DNA of 64,000 nt from Candidatus Nitrosymbiomonas proteolyticus (GTDB taxonomy: Bacteria > Armatimonadota > Fimbriimonadia > Fimbriimonadales > Fimbriimonadaceae): contig AP021858.1 in the NCBI GenBank assembly GCA_017347465.1, forward strand, positions 2,498,472-2,562,471, written 5' to 3'. The notes below the pieces were generated by a model. It made no database searches. It worked only from the letters and a program-made list of their open reading frames with translations, and was not told the origin of the DNA. Positions 33,058 through 40,365 of the stretch are shown piece by piece; position 1 is the stretch's first letter; the number at the start of each line of letters is the position of its first letter. The position numbers and the translations under genes were made by a program.

Positions 33058-33151
33058 TCTTCGGTTGGGCCCTCCGTGGCCCTTTCGCTTCCCTGCATAT
33101 CGGTCCGCATGGTTGATGCCGAGGAGCCGCAAGCTCCTTGGCGAAGGGGAA

Positions 33152-34174
33152 TCAAGGCAAGAGCCGCCGAACCGCCCTTAGCTTGGCGCTGCGGCTCCGA
33201 GGGTTTCGTTCCACTTCGGAGGCGCTGGGGGTTCGCGGCTTGCGAGTGATCGACTCGAAGCGTTCGGTCGCCTCAAGCGACCGAAACGCGTGTTTGACGA
33301 TACGGTCCTCGCCGGAGTGATACGAGATCACCGCGAGGACTCCCTGAGGTGACAAAGCCTCCGCCATCGCCCCAAGAGCCTCTTCGAGCCCTTGAAGCTC
33401 CCGATTCACATAGACCCGAACCGACTGAAACGTTCGGGTGGCTGGGTGAATTCTTTTCTCGCGCGCGCCCTTCGGAATCGCCGCCAGCACGCACTCGACG
33501 AGGTCGAACGTAGTGGTGAGTGGCCGGGATTTGCGAACCTCGACGATCTTCTTCGCGATGGCGCGGGCCCATTTTTCATCGCCGTAATCGCGCAGCATGT
33601 CCTCGATTTGAACCGGGGACATACGGTTGAGTACTGCGGATGCGGGCTCGCCTCTTCCGCGGTCCATCCGCATGTCGAGGGGGGCGTCGTGGGCGAAGCT
33701 GAATCCGCGCTTAGGGTCGAGGACCTGGCCCGTGTTGAGCCCAAGATCGAGAAGGATCGCGTCTGCCGTGCGTCCCGTGCGAAAGAGGTAACGCGGGATT
33801 TCGCGGAAGTCATCGGAGACGAACTCGACCTTGACGCCTCTCGGGTCGCCGATCCTCACCTGAGCGATCGCGAGCATCGCGGGGTCCCATTCGAATCCGA
33901 TCAGAGTCCCACCGGGGGCGATGCGTTCGATCAACGCGAGCGAATGGCCGCCCTGTCCCATCGTGCCGTCGACAACAACCGCGCCAGGCGACGGCGACAG
34001 CGCCTCCAGGACCTCCTCGACCATCACAGGCTCGTGCGCCGGACCGAAATCTTCGCCTGGGTTCGCGCTGCGGGGTGCGCCCGATCCCGTGTCCGCGACT
34101 TGCCTTGAGAACAACACCGCGCCGAAGTGGCTCGATCCGTGCGCAAAACCCACGATCGCTTCGCTTCTAGGCAC
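33152..34174 (-). CDS. rsmH: RsmH, 16S rRNA C1402 N4-methyltransferase
   Basis: About 340 residues. SAM-dependent methyltransferase with the family blocks HEPVMVEEV, VVDGTMGQGGHS, ILLDLGLNTGQ and, near the C-terminus, VISYHSGEDRIVKHAF (family form SYHSLEDR). It methylates C1402 of 16S rRNA. Two GTG codons could start it: 34183 lies within the Shine-Dalgarno-like GAGAGGTGAG, while 34174 lies eight bases after GAGAGG and is preferred. It overlaps the end of mraZ, the usual first pair of a dcw cluster. Confidence 0.93.
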   Translation of the reverse strand: MPRSEAIVGFAHGSSHFGAVLFSRQVADTGSGAPRSANPGEDFGPAHEPVMVEEVLEALSPSPGAVVVDGTMGQGGHSLALIERIAPGGTLIGFEWDPAMLAIAQVRIGDPRGVKVEFVSDDFREIPRYLFRTGRTADAILLDLGLNTGQVLDPKRGFSFAHDAPLDMRMDRGRGEPASAVLNRMSPVQIEDMLRDYGDEKWARAIAKKIVEVRKSRPLTTTFDLVECVLAAIPKGAREKRIHPATRTFQSVRVYVNRELQGLEEALGAMAEALSPQGVLAVISYHSGEDRIVKHAFRSLEATERFESITRKPRTPSASEVERNPRSRSAKLRAVRRLLP

Positions 34175-34682
34175 GGGGCTCACCTCTCATGTGTGCGGCG
34201 CGGAGCATCGACTGATAAGCCTCTTCGATGGGCTCGCGGCGCTCCTTTCCGTAATGCTGAGGGAATCTCTGAAACGCCTCCCACTCGGGCTTGGTCCATA
34301 TCTCAATCCTGTCGCCGCAACCGATCAGCTTCAGAGGGTCGCCAATCTTGAGCTTCGCGGCGTCGCGGAGGTCTTGGGGAAGCACCATTCTGCCGGCAGG
34401 ATCGAACTTCAGCCCGTCGGCGGCAAGCCCCAATTGGAGCCGGGTGAATTGCTCGCGCGCAGGATCAAGAGTTCCGGCCTCGAAAACCTCATGAAGCAAC
34501 GCACGCCATATGGCTTCCGGGTAAATGACGAGGGCGCCGACTTTTCCTAGGACCAAAGCGAACGTCCGCCCGAGCCTGTCGCGTTTGCGCTTGGGAATGA
34601 GCACCCTTCCCTTATCGTCGAGCACCGTTTCATCGGTTCCGATGATCGGCTCGAATCCCTCGGGCAATTGAAAGCTTGCCAA
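34167..34682 (-). CDS. mraZ: MraZ, transcriptional regulator of the dcw cluster
   Basis: A 171-residue protein with two tandem MraZ/AbrB-like domains, each with the DxxGR motif: LDDKGRVLIPKRKRDRLG near residue 22 and FDPAGRMVLPQDLRD near residue 98. MraZ forms a ring and binds repeats in its own promoter. The start TTG 34682 is chosen because GAAGAGG lies about six bases upstream. It is somewhat longer than the usual 145-150 residues because of a charged C-terminal tail. First gene of the cluster. Confidence 0.92.
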   Translation of the reverse strand: MASFQLPEGFEPIIGTDETVLDDKGRVLIPKRKRDRLGRTFALVLGKVGALVIYPEAIWRALLHEVFEAGTLDPAREQFTRLQLGLAADGLKFDPAGRMVLPQDLRDAAKLKIGDPLKLIGCGDRIEIWTKPEWEAFQRFPQHYGKERREPIEEAYQSMLRAAHMRGEPRA

Positions 34683-34705
34683 ACGCGACCTCTTCGGAAT
34701 CTAGG

Positions 34706-34733
34706 GGGCGGTTTCCGTCCATTGAAACCGCCC
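34706..34733 (-). promoter_or_regulatory. Perfect 10-bp hairpin in the mraZ leader
   Basis: GGGCGGTTTC (34706-34715) and GAAACCGCCC (34724-34733) form a perfect stem with an 8-base loop. It lies in the transcribed leader, 24 bases before the mraZ start. There is no T-run after it on the coding strand, so it is unlikely to be a simple terminator. It could affect translation or bind a protein. Confidence 0.6.
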
Positions 34734-34805
34734 GACTACCTGTAGAGCACCCCGCCCTACCCCGCAGCGACTTGGGCCCGTCCGTGGGTTCGTCCTGCTG
34801 GTTGC

Positions 34806-34835
34806 ATCTTAGTGGGAACCCATTTTTCTTGTCAA
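34806..34835 (-). promoter_or_regulatory. Sigma-70 promoter of mraZ/dcw with internal palindrome
   Basis: On the minus strand TTGACA (34835-34830), an 18-base spacer and TAAGAT (34811-34806) form the best sigma-70 promoter in the window. Transcription would start near 34799. The spacer contains the perfect palindrome TGGGAACCCA (34813-34822), well placed for an operator; MraZ itself is known to bind TGGG-type repeats, so autoregulation is possible. Confidence 0.8.
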
Positions 34836-34960
34836 TAGGAATTTCAACAATTTATGGGACGAGATGACACTTTCTACGTAAAAAAGTGCCAAGAAACAGA
34901 CTTATGTACACTAATAATGAATTGAGAAGGGTAGGGCGATAGTCGCCGCGATGTAAGGGA

Positions 34961-36910
34961 TTAGACGGTGGCGAATTGCCTGCGATCGTAGATGAGGTCC
35001 TGCGCGATCTTCATCAGATCCGGCTCGATCTGGTTGAGCGGCCGAATCTTGGAGAAGTGGACGATGGCCGCGTTCAGCCCGACGCCCAGGGCTTCTTGGA
35101 GGAATACCGTGTTCAACACGTTTCGCAGCGCCGGTTTCAGCCCGAAAGAGACGTTGGAGACGCCGAGGAGCAGATTGACATGGCGGTTGCGCGATCGCAA
35201 GGCGCGAATCGCTTCGAGGGTCTCCGCTGCGGACCTGCGAAACTCCTCGTCGCCCGATCCAAGGGTGAACGTCAGGCAGTCGAGGAAAACGTCGTGGTCT
35301 GGCAACCCGGCTTCCCGAGTGAACGCGAGAATCCGGTCGGCGATGGCGACCTTCCGTTCGGCTGTCTTGGCCATGCCCTCTTCGTCGATGGTCAAGCCCA
35401 CCACACCCGCGCCGTATTGGGCGCAGAGCCCGAGCACGATCCTCGTTCGTTCCTCCCCGTCTTCGAAGTTGATCGAGTTCACCAGCGGCTTGCCGGCGAG
35501 GGTCTTGAGCGCCTCCTCGATCACCTTGGCGTCGGTCGAGTCGATCATGAGAGGGACGCTCACCTGTTTGTTGAAGCGCGTCAGGAGAATTCGCATGTCG
35601 CGGGTTTCGTCGCGTCCCACGAACGCGGCGCACACATCGAGCATGTGCGAGCCCTCGGCTTCGAGTTCCCGTGCCAGTTCAGTAAGCCCGTCCCAGTTCT
35701 CGGCGGCGAGCATTTCTCGAAACGCCTTGCTTCCATTTGCGTTGGTTTTCTCTCCGATGATGAGGAAGCTGGTGTCTTGTCGGTAGGGCTGGAACCGAAA
35801 GAGGCTGCTGCTGCCCACCAGTCGGACAGCATCGCATTGCTGCTCGTTTCGAACGCGAAAGTCGAAGCCGGGGAAAAGGGCGCGGACTTTCTGCCAATGG
35901 GCTTCGGGCGACCGCGGCGCATCCGCGAGAGCTTGGCTCACCGCAGCGATGTGTTCGGGAGTCGTGCCGCAGCATCCCCCGACCGCCGCCACGCCCATAT
36001 CCCGCAGGAAGTGGGAATGGCTCGAAGCGAGTTCTTCCGGGCTCAGCCTATAGACGGCCTGACCCCGCTCCATCACGGGAAGACCGGCGTTTGGCTGGAC
36101 GAAGACGGGCCGCGTGGAGTTTTGGCAGAGAAACCTCACGTGCGGGGCCATCTCGACCGGACCAGTCGCGCAGTTGATGCCGACCATTTTCACTTGCGGG
36201 AAGGCTTCGAGCATGTTCAGCGCGGCGCCGATCTCCGAACCCAAGAGCATGGTTCCGGTTTGCTCGATGGTGACCGAGACCAGAATGGGCAGGTCCTTGT
36301 CCGACTCCGCCAACGCCCTATGCGCCCCCACGATGCATGCTTTGGCCATGAGCAGGTCTTGCAACGTTTCGAGCATCAACGCGTCCACTCCGGCTTCGAT
36401 GAGCGCCAAGAAGGCCGTGAAGTAGGATTGCTCGATCTCATCGAACGTCGCTTGTTCGAGGGAGACCAGCTTGGTTCCCGGTCCGATCGCGCCGGCGACG
36501 AAACGCGGTCGTTCAGGCGTCGAAAACGCATCGGCCACCCTTCGGGCGATCCTTCCGGCCTCGAAGGAGACCTCGTACAGGAGGCTTTCGATACCGTATT
36601 CCGCAAGCACGATCGAACTCGCGCCGAACGTGTTCGTGGTGAGGATGTCGGAACCTGCCCGCAGGTACTTGGCGTGGATGGCCTCGATCTCTTCGGGGCG
36701 GGTCAGGTTGAGGAGTTCGTTGCAGCCGTCAAGAAGGGCGTCGGGGTCGGGAAGACGGGCGATCTTCGCCCGTGCGGACTCGAGGGAAACGCTCCTAAGG
36801 CCAAAGTCCGCCGACGCGAGGTTGGCGGCTTGGATTTGAGTGCCCATCGCGCCATCGAAGAGCACCGCGCGTTCTGCGACGACCTCCAAGAGCGCCGAGG
36901 TTGTTCCCAT
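34961..36910 (-). CDS. metH: Methionine synthase, N-terminal half (homocysteine and methyl-THF domains)
   Basis: A 649-residue protein equal to the first two modules of MetH. The homocysteine-binding barrel has the zinc cysteines in GINCATGP and GGCCGTTPEH. The pterin-binding barrel follows (IGEKTNANGSKAFREML, IDSTDAKVIEEAL, LGVSNVSFGL). The protein ends after the pterin domain. The cobalamin and reactivation modules are encoded separately at 48867-50588 on the other strand. Together they would make methionine from homocysteine and methyl-tetrahydrofolate. TACAAT at 36923-36918 lies seven bases before the ATG. Confidence 0.92.
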   Translation of the reverse strand: MGTTSALLEVVAERAVLFDGAMGTQIQAANLASADFGLRSVSLESARAKIARLPDPDALLDGCNELLNLTRPEEIEAIHAKYLRAGSDILTTNTFGASSIVLAEYGIESLLYEVSFEAGRIARRVADAFSTPERPRFVAGAIGPGTKLVSLEQATFDEIEQSYFTAFLALIEAGVDALMLETLQDLLMAKACIVGAHRALAESDKDLPILVSVTIEQTGTMLLGSEIGAALNMLEAFPQVKMVGINCATGPVEMAPHVRFLCQNSTRPVFVQPNAGLPVMERGQAVYRLSPEELASSHSHFLRDMGVAAVGGCCGTTPEHIAAVSQALADAPRSPEAHWQKVRALFPGFDFRVRNEQQCDAVRLVGSSSLFRFQPYRQDTSFLIIGEKTNANGSKAFREMLAAENWDGLTELARELEAEGSHMLDVCAAFVGRDETRDMRILLTRFNKQVSVPLMIDSTDAKVIEEALKTLAGKPLVNSINFEDGEERTRIVLGLCAQYGAGVVGLTIDEEGMAKTAERKVAIADRILAFTREAGLPDHDVFLDCLTFTLGSGDEEFRRSAAETLEAIRALRSRNRHVNLLLGVSNVSFGLKPALRNVLNTVFLQEALGVGLNAAIVHFSKIRPLNQIEPDLMKIAQDLIYDRRQFATV

Positions 36911-36917
36911 GGGTTTG

Positions 36918-36923
36918 ATTGTA
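36918..36923 (-). promoter_or_regulatory. -10 box abutting metH (N-terminal half)
   Basis: GGATACAAT on the minus strand, with TACAAT at 36923-36918, is followed by seven bases and the ATG at 36910. No -35 box and no Shine-Dalgarno; predicts a leaderless transcript. Confidence 0.6.
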
Positions 36924-36957
36924 TCCGGGCGGCGCTACGGGCCTTCTGATAGCGGAG

Positions 36958-36987
36958 AACCCCAAGGGACATCCTTCCCTCGGGGTT
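36958..36987 (-). terminator. Stem-loop after the CHRD/PEP-CTERM gene
   Basis: AACCCC and GGGGTT (36958-36963, 36982-36987), extended inward by AGGGA/TCCCT, form a long stem 26 bases beyond the stop of the PEP-CTERM gene. It lacks a T-run, so it may be a weak terminator or processing site, and it keeps that gene apart from metH. Confidence 0.5.
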
Positions 36988-37013
36988 CGTGGATCGGATC
37001 GTTCGAAGGGCGC

Positions 37014-37550
37014 TTACTTCTTGCGGCGTCGCAAGAAGGGCAGAACCCCAAGCGAAAGGGCAGCGATCGTCGCCGGCTCGGGCACGACGCCGTGGCAGGT
37101 GATCTGGCCCCGAATCTCGCCACCAGGGAATTGCGGCGTATGGACGTTGATGTACGTGTCGCCCGCGATCATGGCCGCCAGAGTCGCGGCGTTGTTGGCC
37201 GTGGCCAAGGTTCCGCGATACGCATAGACGACCATGTTGCCGGAAGTCAGAGGCGATCCCGGAATCTGGTTCGCAAGAAGGTTGAAAATGACGGGTCCGT
37301 TCACCCCTGCGGGCGCCTGATGAATGTGCGACCCAGTCGTGGCCGTAGCGGGTATGCCGATCACCGTCATCGACCCTGCGAGTTCCCAGGTCACGTCGTC
37401 GAGCGTAAACGATGCGGTTCCGTAAGCGGAGCTTCCGGTCGGCGGGACTTCCTGAGAGCCGTCGATAATGGGAGCGGAAAATCCCCAAACGAGCGCGTGG
37501 GAAGTGCCATACGCAGCCGAGCAGGCCAAAACCAAGAACACCTTCTTCAT
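37014..37550 (-). CDS. CHRD-domain surface protein with PEP-CTERM sorting signal
   Basis: A 178-residue exported protein. A signal peptide (residues 1-21) is followed by a CHRD domain: IDGSQEVPP at its start, HIHQAPAGVNGPV in the middle and INVHTPQFPGGEIRGQI at its end. The C-terminus is a PEP-CTERM tail, VPEP, then a hydrophobic helix and RRRKK, the signal processed by exosortase. The start ATG 37550 has GAGGTG eight bases upstream; a TTG six bases earlier is less likely. The protein is probably anchored or released at the cell surface; exosortase must be encoded elsewhere. Confidence 0.88.
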   Translation of the reverse strand: MKKVFLVLACSAAYGTSHALVWGFSAPIIDGSQEVPPTGSSAYGTASFTLDDVTWELAGSMTVIGIPATATTGSHIHQAPAGVNGPVIFNLLANQIPGSPLTSGNMVVYAYRGTLATANNAATLAAMIAGDTYINVHTPQFPGGEIRGQITCHGVVPEPATIAALSLGVLPFLRRRKK

Positions 37551-37624
37551 ATCCAATTCACCTCAAACAAAGCCCACCGCTCGCGGCGGACTGCTACCAA
37601 TATATTCGATTTCGTCTGTTATGG

Positions 37625-37644
37625 ACCTGTTCAAAATACCTGTT
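37625..37644. repeat. ACCTGTT direct repeat upstream of the CHRD gene
   Basis: ACCTGTT occurs at 37625-37631 and again at 37638-37644, a 13-base period, each followed by an A-rich run. It lies about 75-95 bases upstream of the CHRD gene start, in the AT-rich part of the 237-base gap 37557-37793, and may be an operator. The rest of that gap holds the M28 terminator and no gene. Confidence 0.3.
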
Positions 37645-37722
37645 TGAAAGAAATAGGTCGTCGAGGAGCCCAAGACGCCGGTTCGCTGGGTTCCTTGGAG
37701 GGGCCTGGAGAGGGCGCCCCTG

Positions 37723-37762
37723 AAAAAAACTCGACGCTCCCCTTCGTGCGGAGCGCCGAGTT
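37723..37762 (-). terminator. Intrinsic terminator after the M28 peptidase gene
   Basis: On the minus strand a 13-bp stem (37762-37750 with 37740-37728, one G-U pair) with a 9-base loop runs into seven T residues. It lies 31 bases beyond the peptidase stop and is the clearest Rho-independent terminator in the window. Confidence 0.9.
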
Positions 37763-37793
37763 CTCGGCTTGGGCTGCCGTCAACCTGAAGGAA

Positions 37794-39206
37794 TTACTTC
37801 CCGCCGTCGGTCCCTTGCGCCTCCCTGGGAAGCATCGTCGGCGCGCTGGCTACGATATAAGCCGCCGCCGCTGAGTTCGTAGACGACTGCACGAGATACT
37901 CAGGGATCGCGTAATCAAGGTGGTCGTGCTGCGTGTGGTGAACGTGGGTGTAGTTCGACCTGCCCGTTTCCATCCAGAAGAACCCCGGTACGCCGACGGC
38001 ATTGAACGGAGCGTGGTCGCTGCCCCCGCCTCTGGGCATTCGTTCGACGACCCGAATCTGCATGGGGAGGTCGGGGAACGCCTTCATCGCGGGCTCGATG
38101 GCCTCTTTGAGGATCGGCTCCATCTCCTTGAGGCACACGAGCCCACCCTGATAGTTGGTGCCGCCGTCATCGACGAAAACAGCGGAAATCTTGCTCAGGC
38201 TGTCTTTGTGCATTTCGACGTAGGCGCGCGAGCCGAGAAGACCCTGCTCTTCGCCCGTCCACAGGACAAAGCGAATCGTCCGCTTGGGCTTGGCCCCGCA
38301 CGCCATAAGAATCCTCGCGGCTTCGACCGCCACCATGGTGCCGGTCCCGTTGTCGCAGCATCCTTCAGAGCCGGGGCCGTCCCAGCTATCGAGGTGCCCG
38401 CTCACGATCACGACCTCGTCGGGGAACTCGGTGCCGGGAATCTCAGCGACCACGTTGTACACAGGGATCGGCCCTGGTACAAACTTCTGTTCCAAATCGA
38501 ATTCGAGGACGACTTCTTTGCCCGCGTCGATCTGCTCGAAAATCGCGTCGATATCGGACTTCCGCACCATGATCCGAACGTCCTTGGGCAGAGTCTCCAT
38601 CGTCAGATTCGTGTACCGCCCGGAGGTGATTACAAGCTCGTTCCGCGAGCCGTAAACCAGGCCCAATGCGCCGGATCCATCGATCGCTTCTTGCAGCTTC
38701 GCTTGCTCGTCGGTGACCTGGCCACCTCGCCGCGGCGCCGATTGCGTGACGAGCCAAGCGCCCTTGAGCTTGGCTTTCACGGTTTCGAACTCTTCGAGCG
38801 TCGTGGGTTGCTTGACGGCGACTCCCCTTTGCAGCCCAGCGGTTCCGGGGGTCCATGAGGGGCTTGTGAACTCGAAATCCCTTGGAGTGGGGGACACCAT
38901 GCGAGCGATTTGACGCTTGCCTCGGTCGAAACCCACGGGGACTTCGCCCCACTTCTCGAGTCTCACGTTCTGGAGCCCGAAGCTGCGGAACTGATCTGCG
39001 GTCCATTCGCAAGCTCGCTGCAGGTTGGTCGAACCGGTCAGCCTGTGTCCGATGTCCTTCGTCAAGTACCTCAGGTGCTTCATCACCTGGTTCCGGTTCT
39101 TGCCTTCGTCGATGATCTTGTCGAGGACCGTTGGGTCGGCTTGGGCCATCGCCCTTGCCCCGACGCAGGCGACCAGAGCGATCGCTACTCCACGCATGAT
39201 GTGCAT
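37794..39206 (-). CDS. Secreted M28-family zinc peptidase
   Basis: A 470-residue exported peptidase. A signal peptide (residues 1-21, ending AMAQA) is followed by a PA-like insert and the M28 catalytic domain. Zinc-site blocks are VSGHLDSWDGPGSEG, CCDNGTGTMVA, LWTGEEQGLLGS with the catalytic glutamate, VDDGG, and a final histidine in HHTQHDHLDY. M28 enzymes remove N-terminal or C-terminal residues from peptides. GGAGG lies upstream of the ATG. It is transcribed alone and ends at a strong terminator. Confidence 0.9.
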   Translation of the reverse strand: MHIMRGVAIALVACVGARAMAQADPTVLDKIIDEGKNRNQVMKHLRYLTKDIGHRLTGSTNLQRACEWTADQFRSFGLQNVRLEKWGEVPVGFDRGKRQIARMVSPTPRDFEFTSPSWTPGTAGLQRGVAVKQPTTLEEFETVKAKLKGAWLVTQSAPRRGGQVTDEQAKLQEAIDGSGALGLVYGSRNELVITSGRYTNLTMETLPKDVRIMVRKSDIDAIFEQIDAGKEVVLEFDLEQKFVPGPIPVYNVVAEIPGTEFPDEVVIVSGHLDSWDGPGSEGCCDNGTGTMVAVEAARILMACGAKPKRTIRFVLWTGEEQGLLGSRAYVEMHKDSLSKISAVFVDDGGTNYQGGLVCLKEMEPILKEAIEPAMKAFPDLPMQIRVVERMPRGGGSDHAPFNAVGVPGFFWMETGRSNYTHVHHTQHDHLDYAIPEYLVQSSTNSAAAAYIVASAPTMLPREAQGTDGGK

Positions 39207-39294
39207 TCCTGTTTCCTCCTCCAGCCGAACGGGCGCGCCCTCCCGCTCAGACGTGTCATTCTACGTTTCGCCGCCCCATTCCGGGTTCCCTTCT

Positions 39295-40365
39295 CTAGGG
39301 GGCGGGATTCACGCCGAGATGCTTGAGGGCGAGCTTGAGCACTTTTACGGAGAGGGCGGGCATGGGGACGAAGCCCAACTTCTCGGGCTCGTACCACTCC
39401 AGCAGCGGCGAGGTCGTTTCGCAGCGAACGAGGGACGCTCGGCATTCGATCCGAAACCGGCTCACGTGGTGGCTCACCTCTCCCAAGTCCTCGATCCATC
39501 CGGGCCCGACGACCCGGCGCAATGAGTCGTCCGCGCTGTCTTCGGATCGGGGGCCGATCTCGACACGAGGAAACTCCCACAAGCCTTGCCACCAGGGGCC
39601 AGGGGGAACGCGGTGAACGCCAAACCTACCCTCGAACACGGGCGCCCAGATGGCGAAGGCAATCCGCTCGGGGCGTTGCTTCGGGGCTCGATGGGGGTAG
39701 TTCTCAGGTTTGCCTGTGGCGGCGGCCGAGCATGACGCCCTAACGGGGCATTGATAGCAAGTGGGGCTGCGAGGCGTGCAGATCGTTGCTCCCAATTCCA
39801 TAAGCGCTTGGTTGAACTCTCCCGGTTTGTGGCCTTCCATCAGCCCTCCGGCCCAGCGTAGGGCGGCCCTTTCGAGCACGACGCCGGTGGAAGAGTCGCA
39901 GGTCTGGCGCGCGTAGACCCTCTTCACGTTGCCGTCGGCCACCGGGACAGGCTCGTCGAAGCAGATCGACGCGATCGCCGCCGCGGTGTAGGGTCCAACG
40001 CCCGGAACTCCGAGCCAACCCGCATAGGTCCGGGGGACTCCGTGTTCGACGATCCAGCGTGCCCCGGCTCTTAGCAGTTTGCAGCGCCGGTAATACCCCA
40101 GCCCTTGCCAAAGCGCCAGCGCCGCTTGCTCTGGGCTACTCGCGAGGGCTTCGACCATCGGGAAGCGCTCCATCCATCGAGCGTAATAGGGGATGACGGT
40201 TGCGACCCGGGTCTGCTGCAGCATCACTTCGCTCACCCAAACCGGATACGGGTCCTGGGCGTCGCGCCAAGGCAGGGGCCGCTTGTGCCGGGAGTACCAA
40301 CGAAGCAAAGCGGCCGAGTCAGCCTTCGGTGGCGATGCGGCCTTTCGTTTGGGTTTCATTCCCAT
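39295..40365 (-). CDS. mutY: MutY, A/G-specific adenine DNA glycosylase
   Basis: A 356-residue base-excision glycosylase that removes adenine opposite 8-oxoguanine. The catalytic glutamate is in VMLQQTRV, the helix-hairpin-helix is LGVPGVGPYTAAAI, and the catalytic aspartate is in PVADGNVKRV. The iron-sulphur cluster cysteines are C-x6-C-x2-C-x5-C in CTPRSPTCYQCPVRASC. A NUDIX-like C-terminal domain follows. ATG 40365 and ATG 40359 are both possible; the latter overlaps the guaA stop as ATGA. It is cotranscribed with guaA. Confidence 0.94.
   Translation of the reverse strand: MGMKPKRKAASPPKADSAALLRWYSRHKRPLPWRDAQDPYPVWVSEVMLQQTRVATVIPYYARWMERFPMVEALASSPEQAALALWQGLGYYRRCKLLRAGARWIVEHGVPRTYAGWLGVPGVGPYTAAAIASICFDEPVPVADGNVKRVYARQTCDSSTGVVLERAALRWAGGLMEGHKPGEFNQALMELGATICTPRSPTCYQCPVRASCSAAATGKPENYPHRAPKQRPERIAFAIWAPVFEGRFGVHRVPPGPWWQGLWEFPRVEIGPRSEDSADDSLRRVVGPGWIEDLGEVSHHVSRFRIECRASLVRCETTSPLLEWYEPEKLGFVPMPALSVKVLKLALKHLGVNPAP

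Noticed and set aside
34868-34888. CACTTT/AAAGTG stem as metH terminator
   Set aside because: Only 6 AT-rich base pairs with a 9-base loop and no T-run after it on minus.
34961-36910. MetH N-half as a truncated pseudogene
   Set aside because: It ends at a domain boundary, its motifs are intact, and the missing modules exist as another intact gene.
34976-36949. A 657-codon open frame on plus, opposite metH N-half
   Set aside because: It mirrors a gene with intact zinc and pterin motifs; its product has low-complexity charged composition and no recognisable domain.
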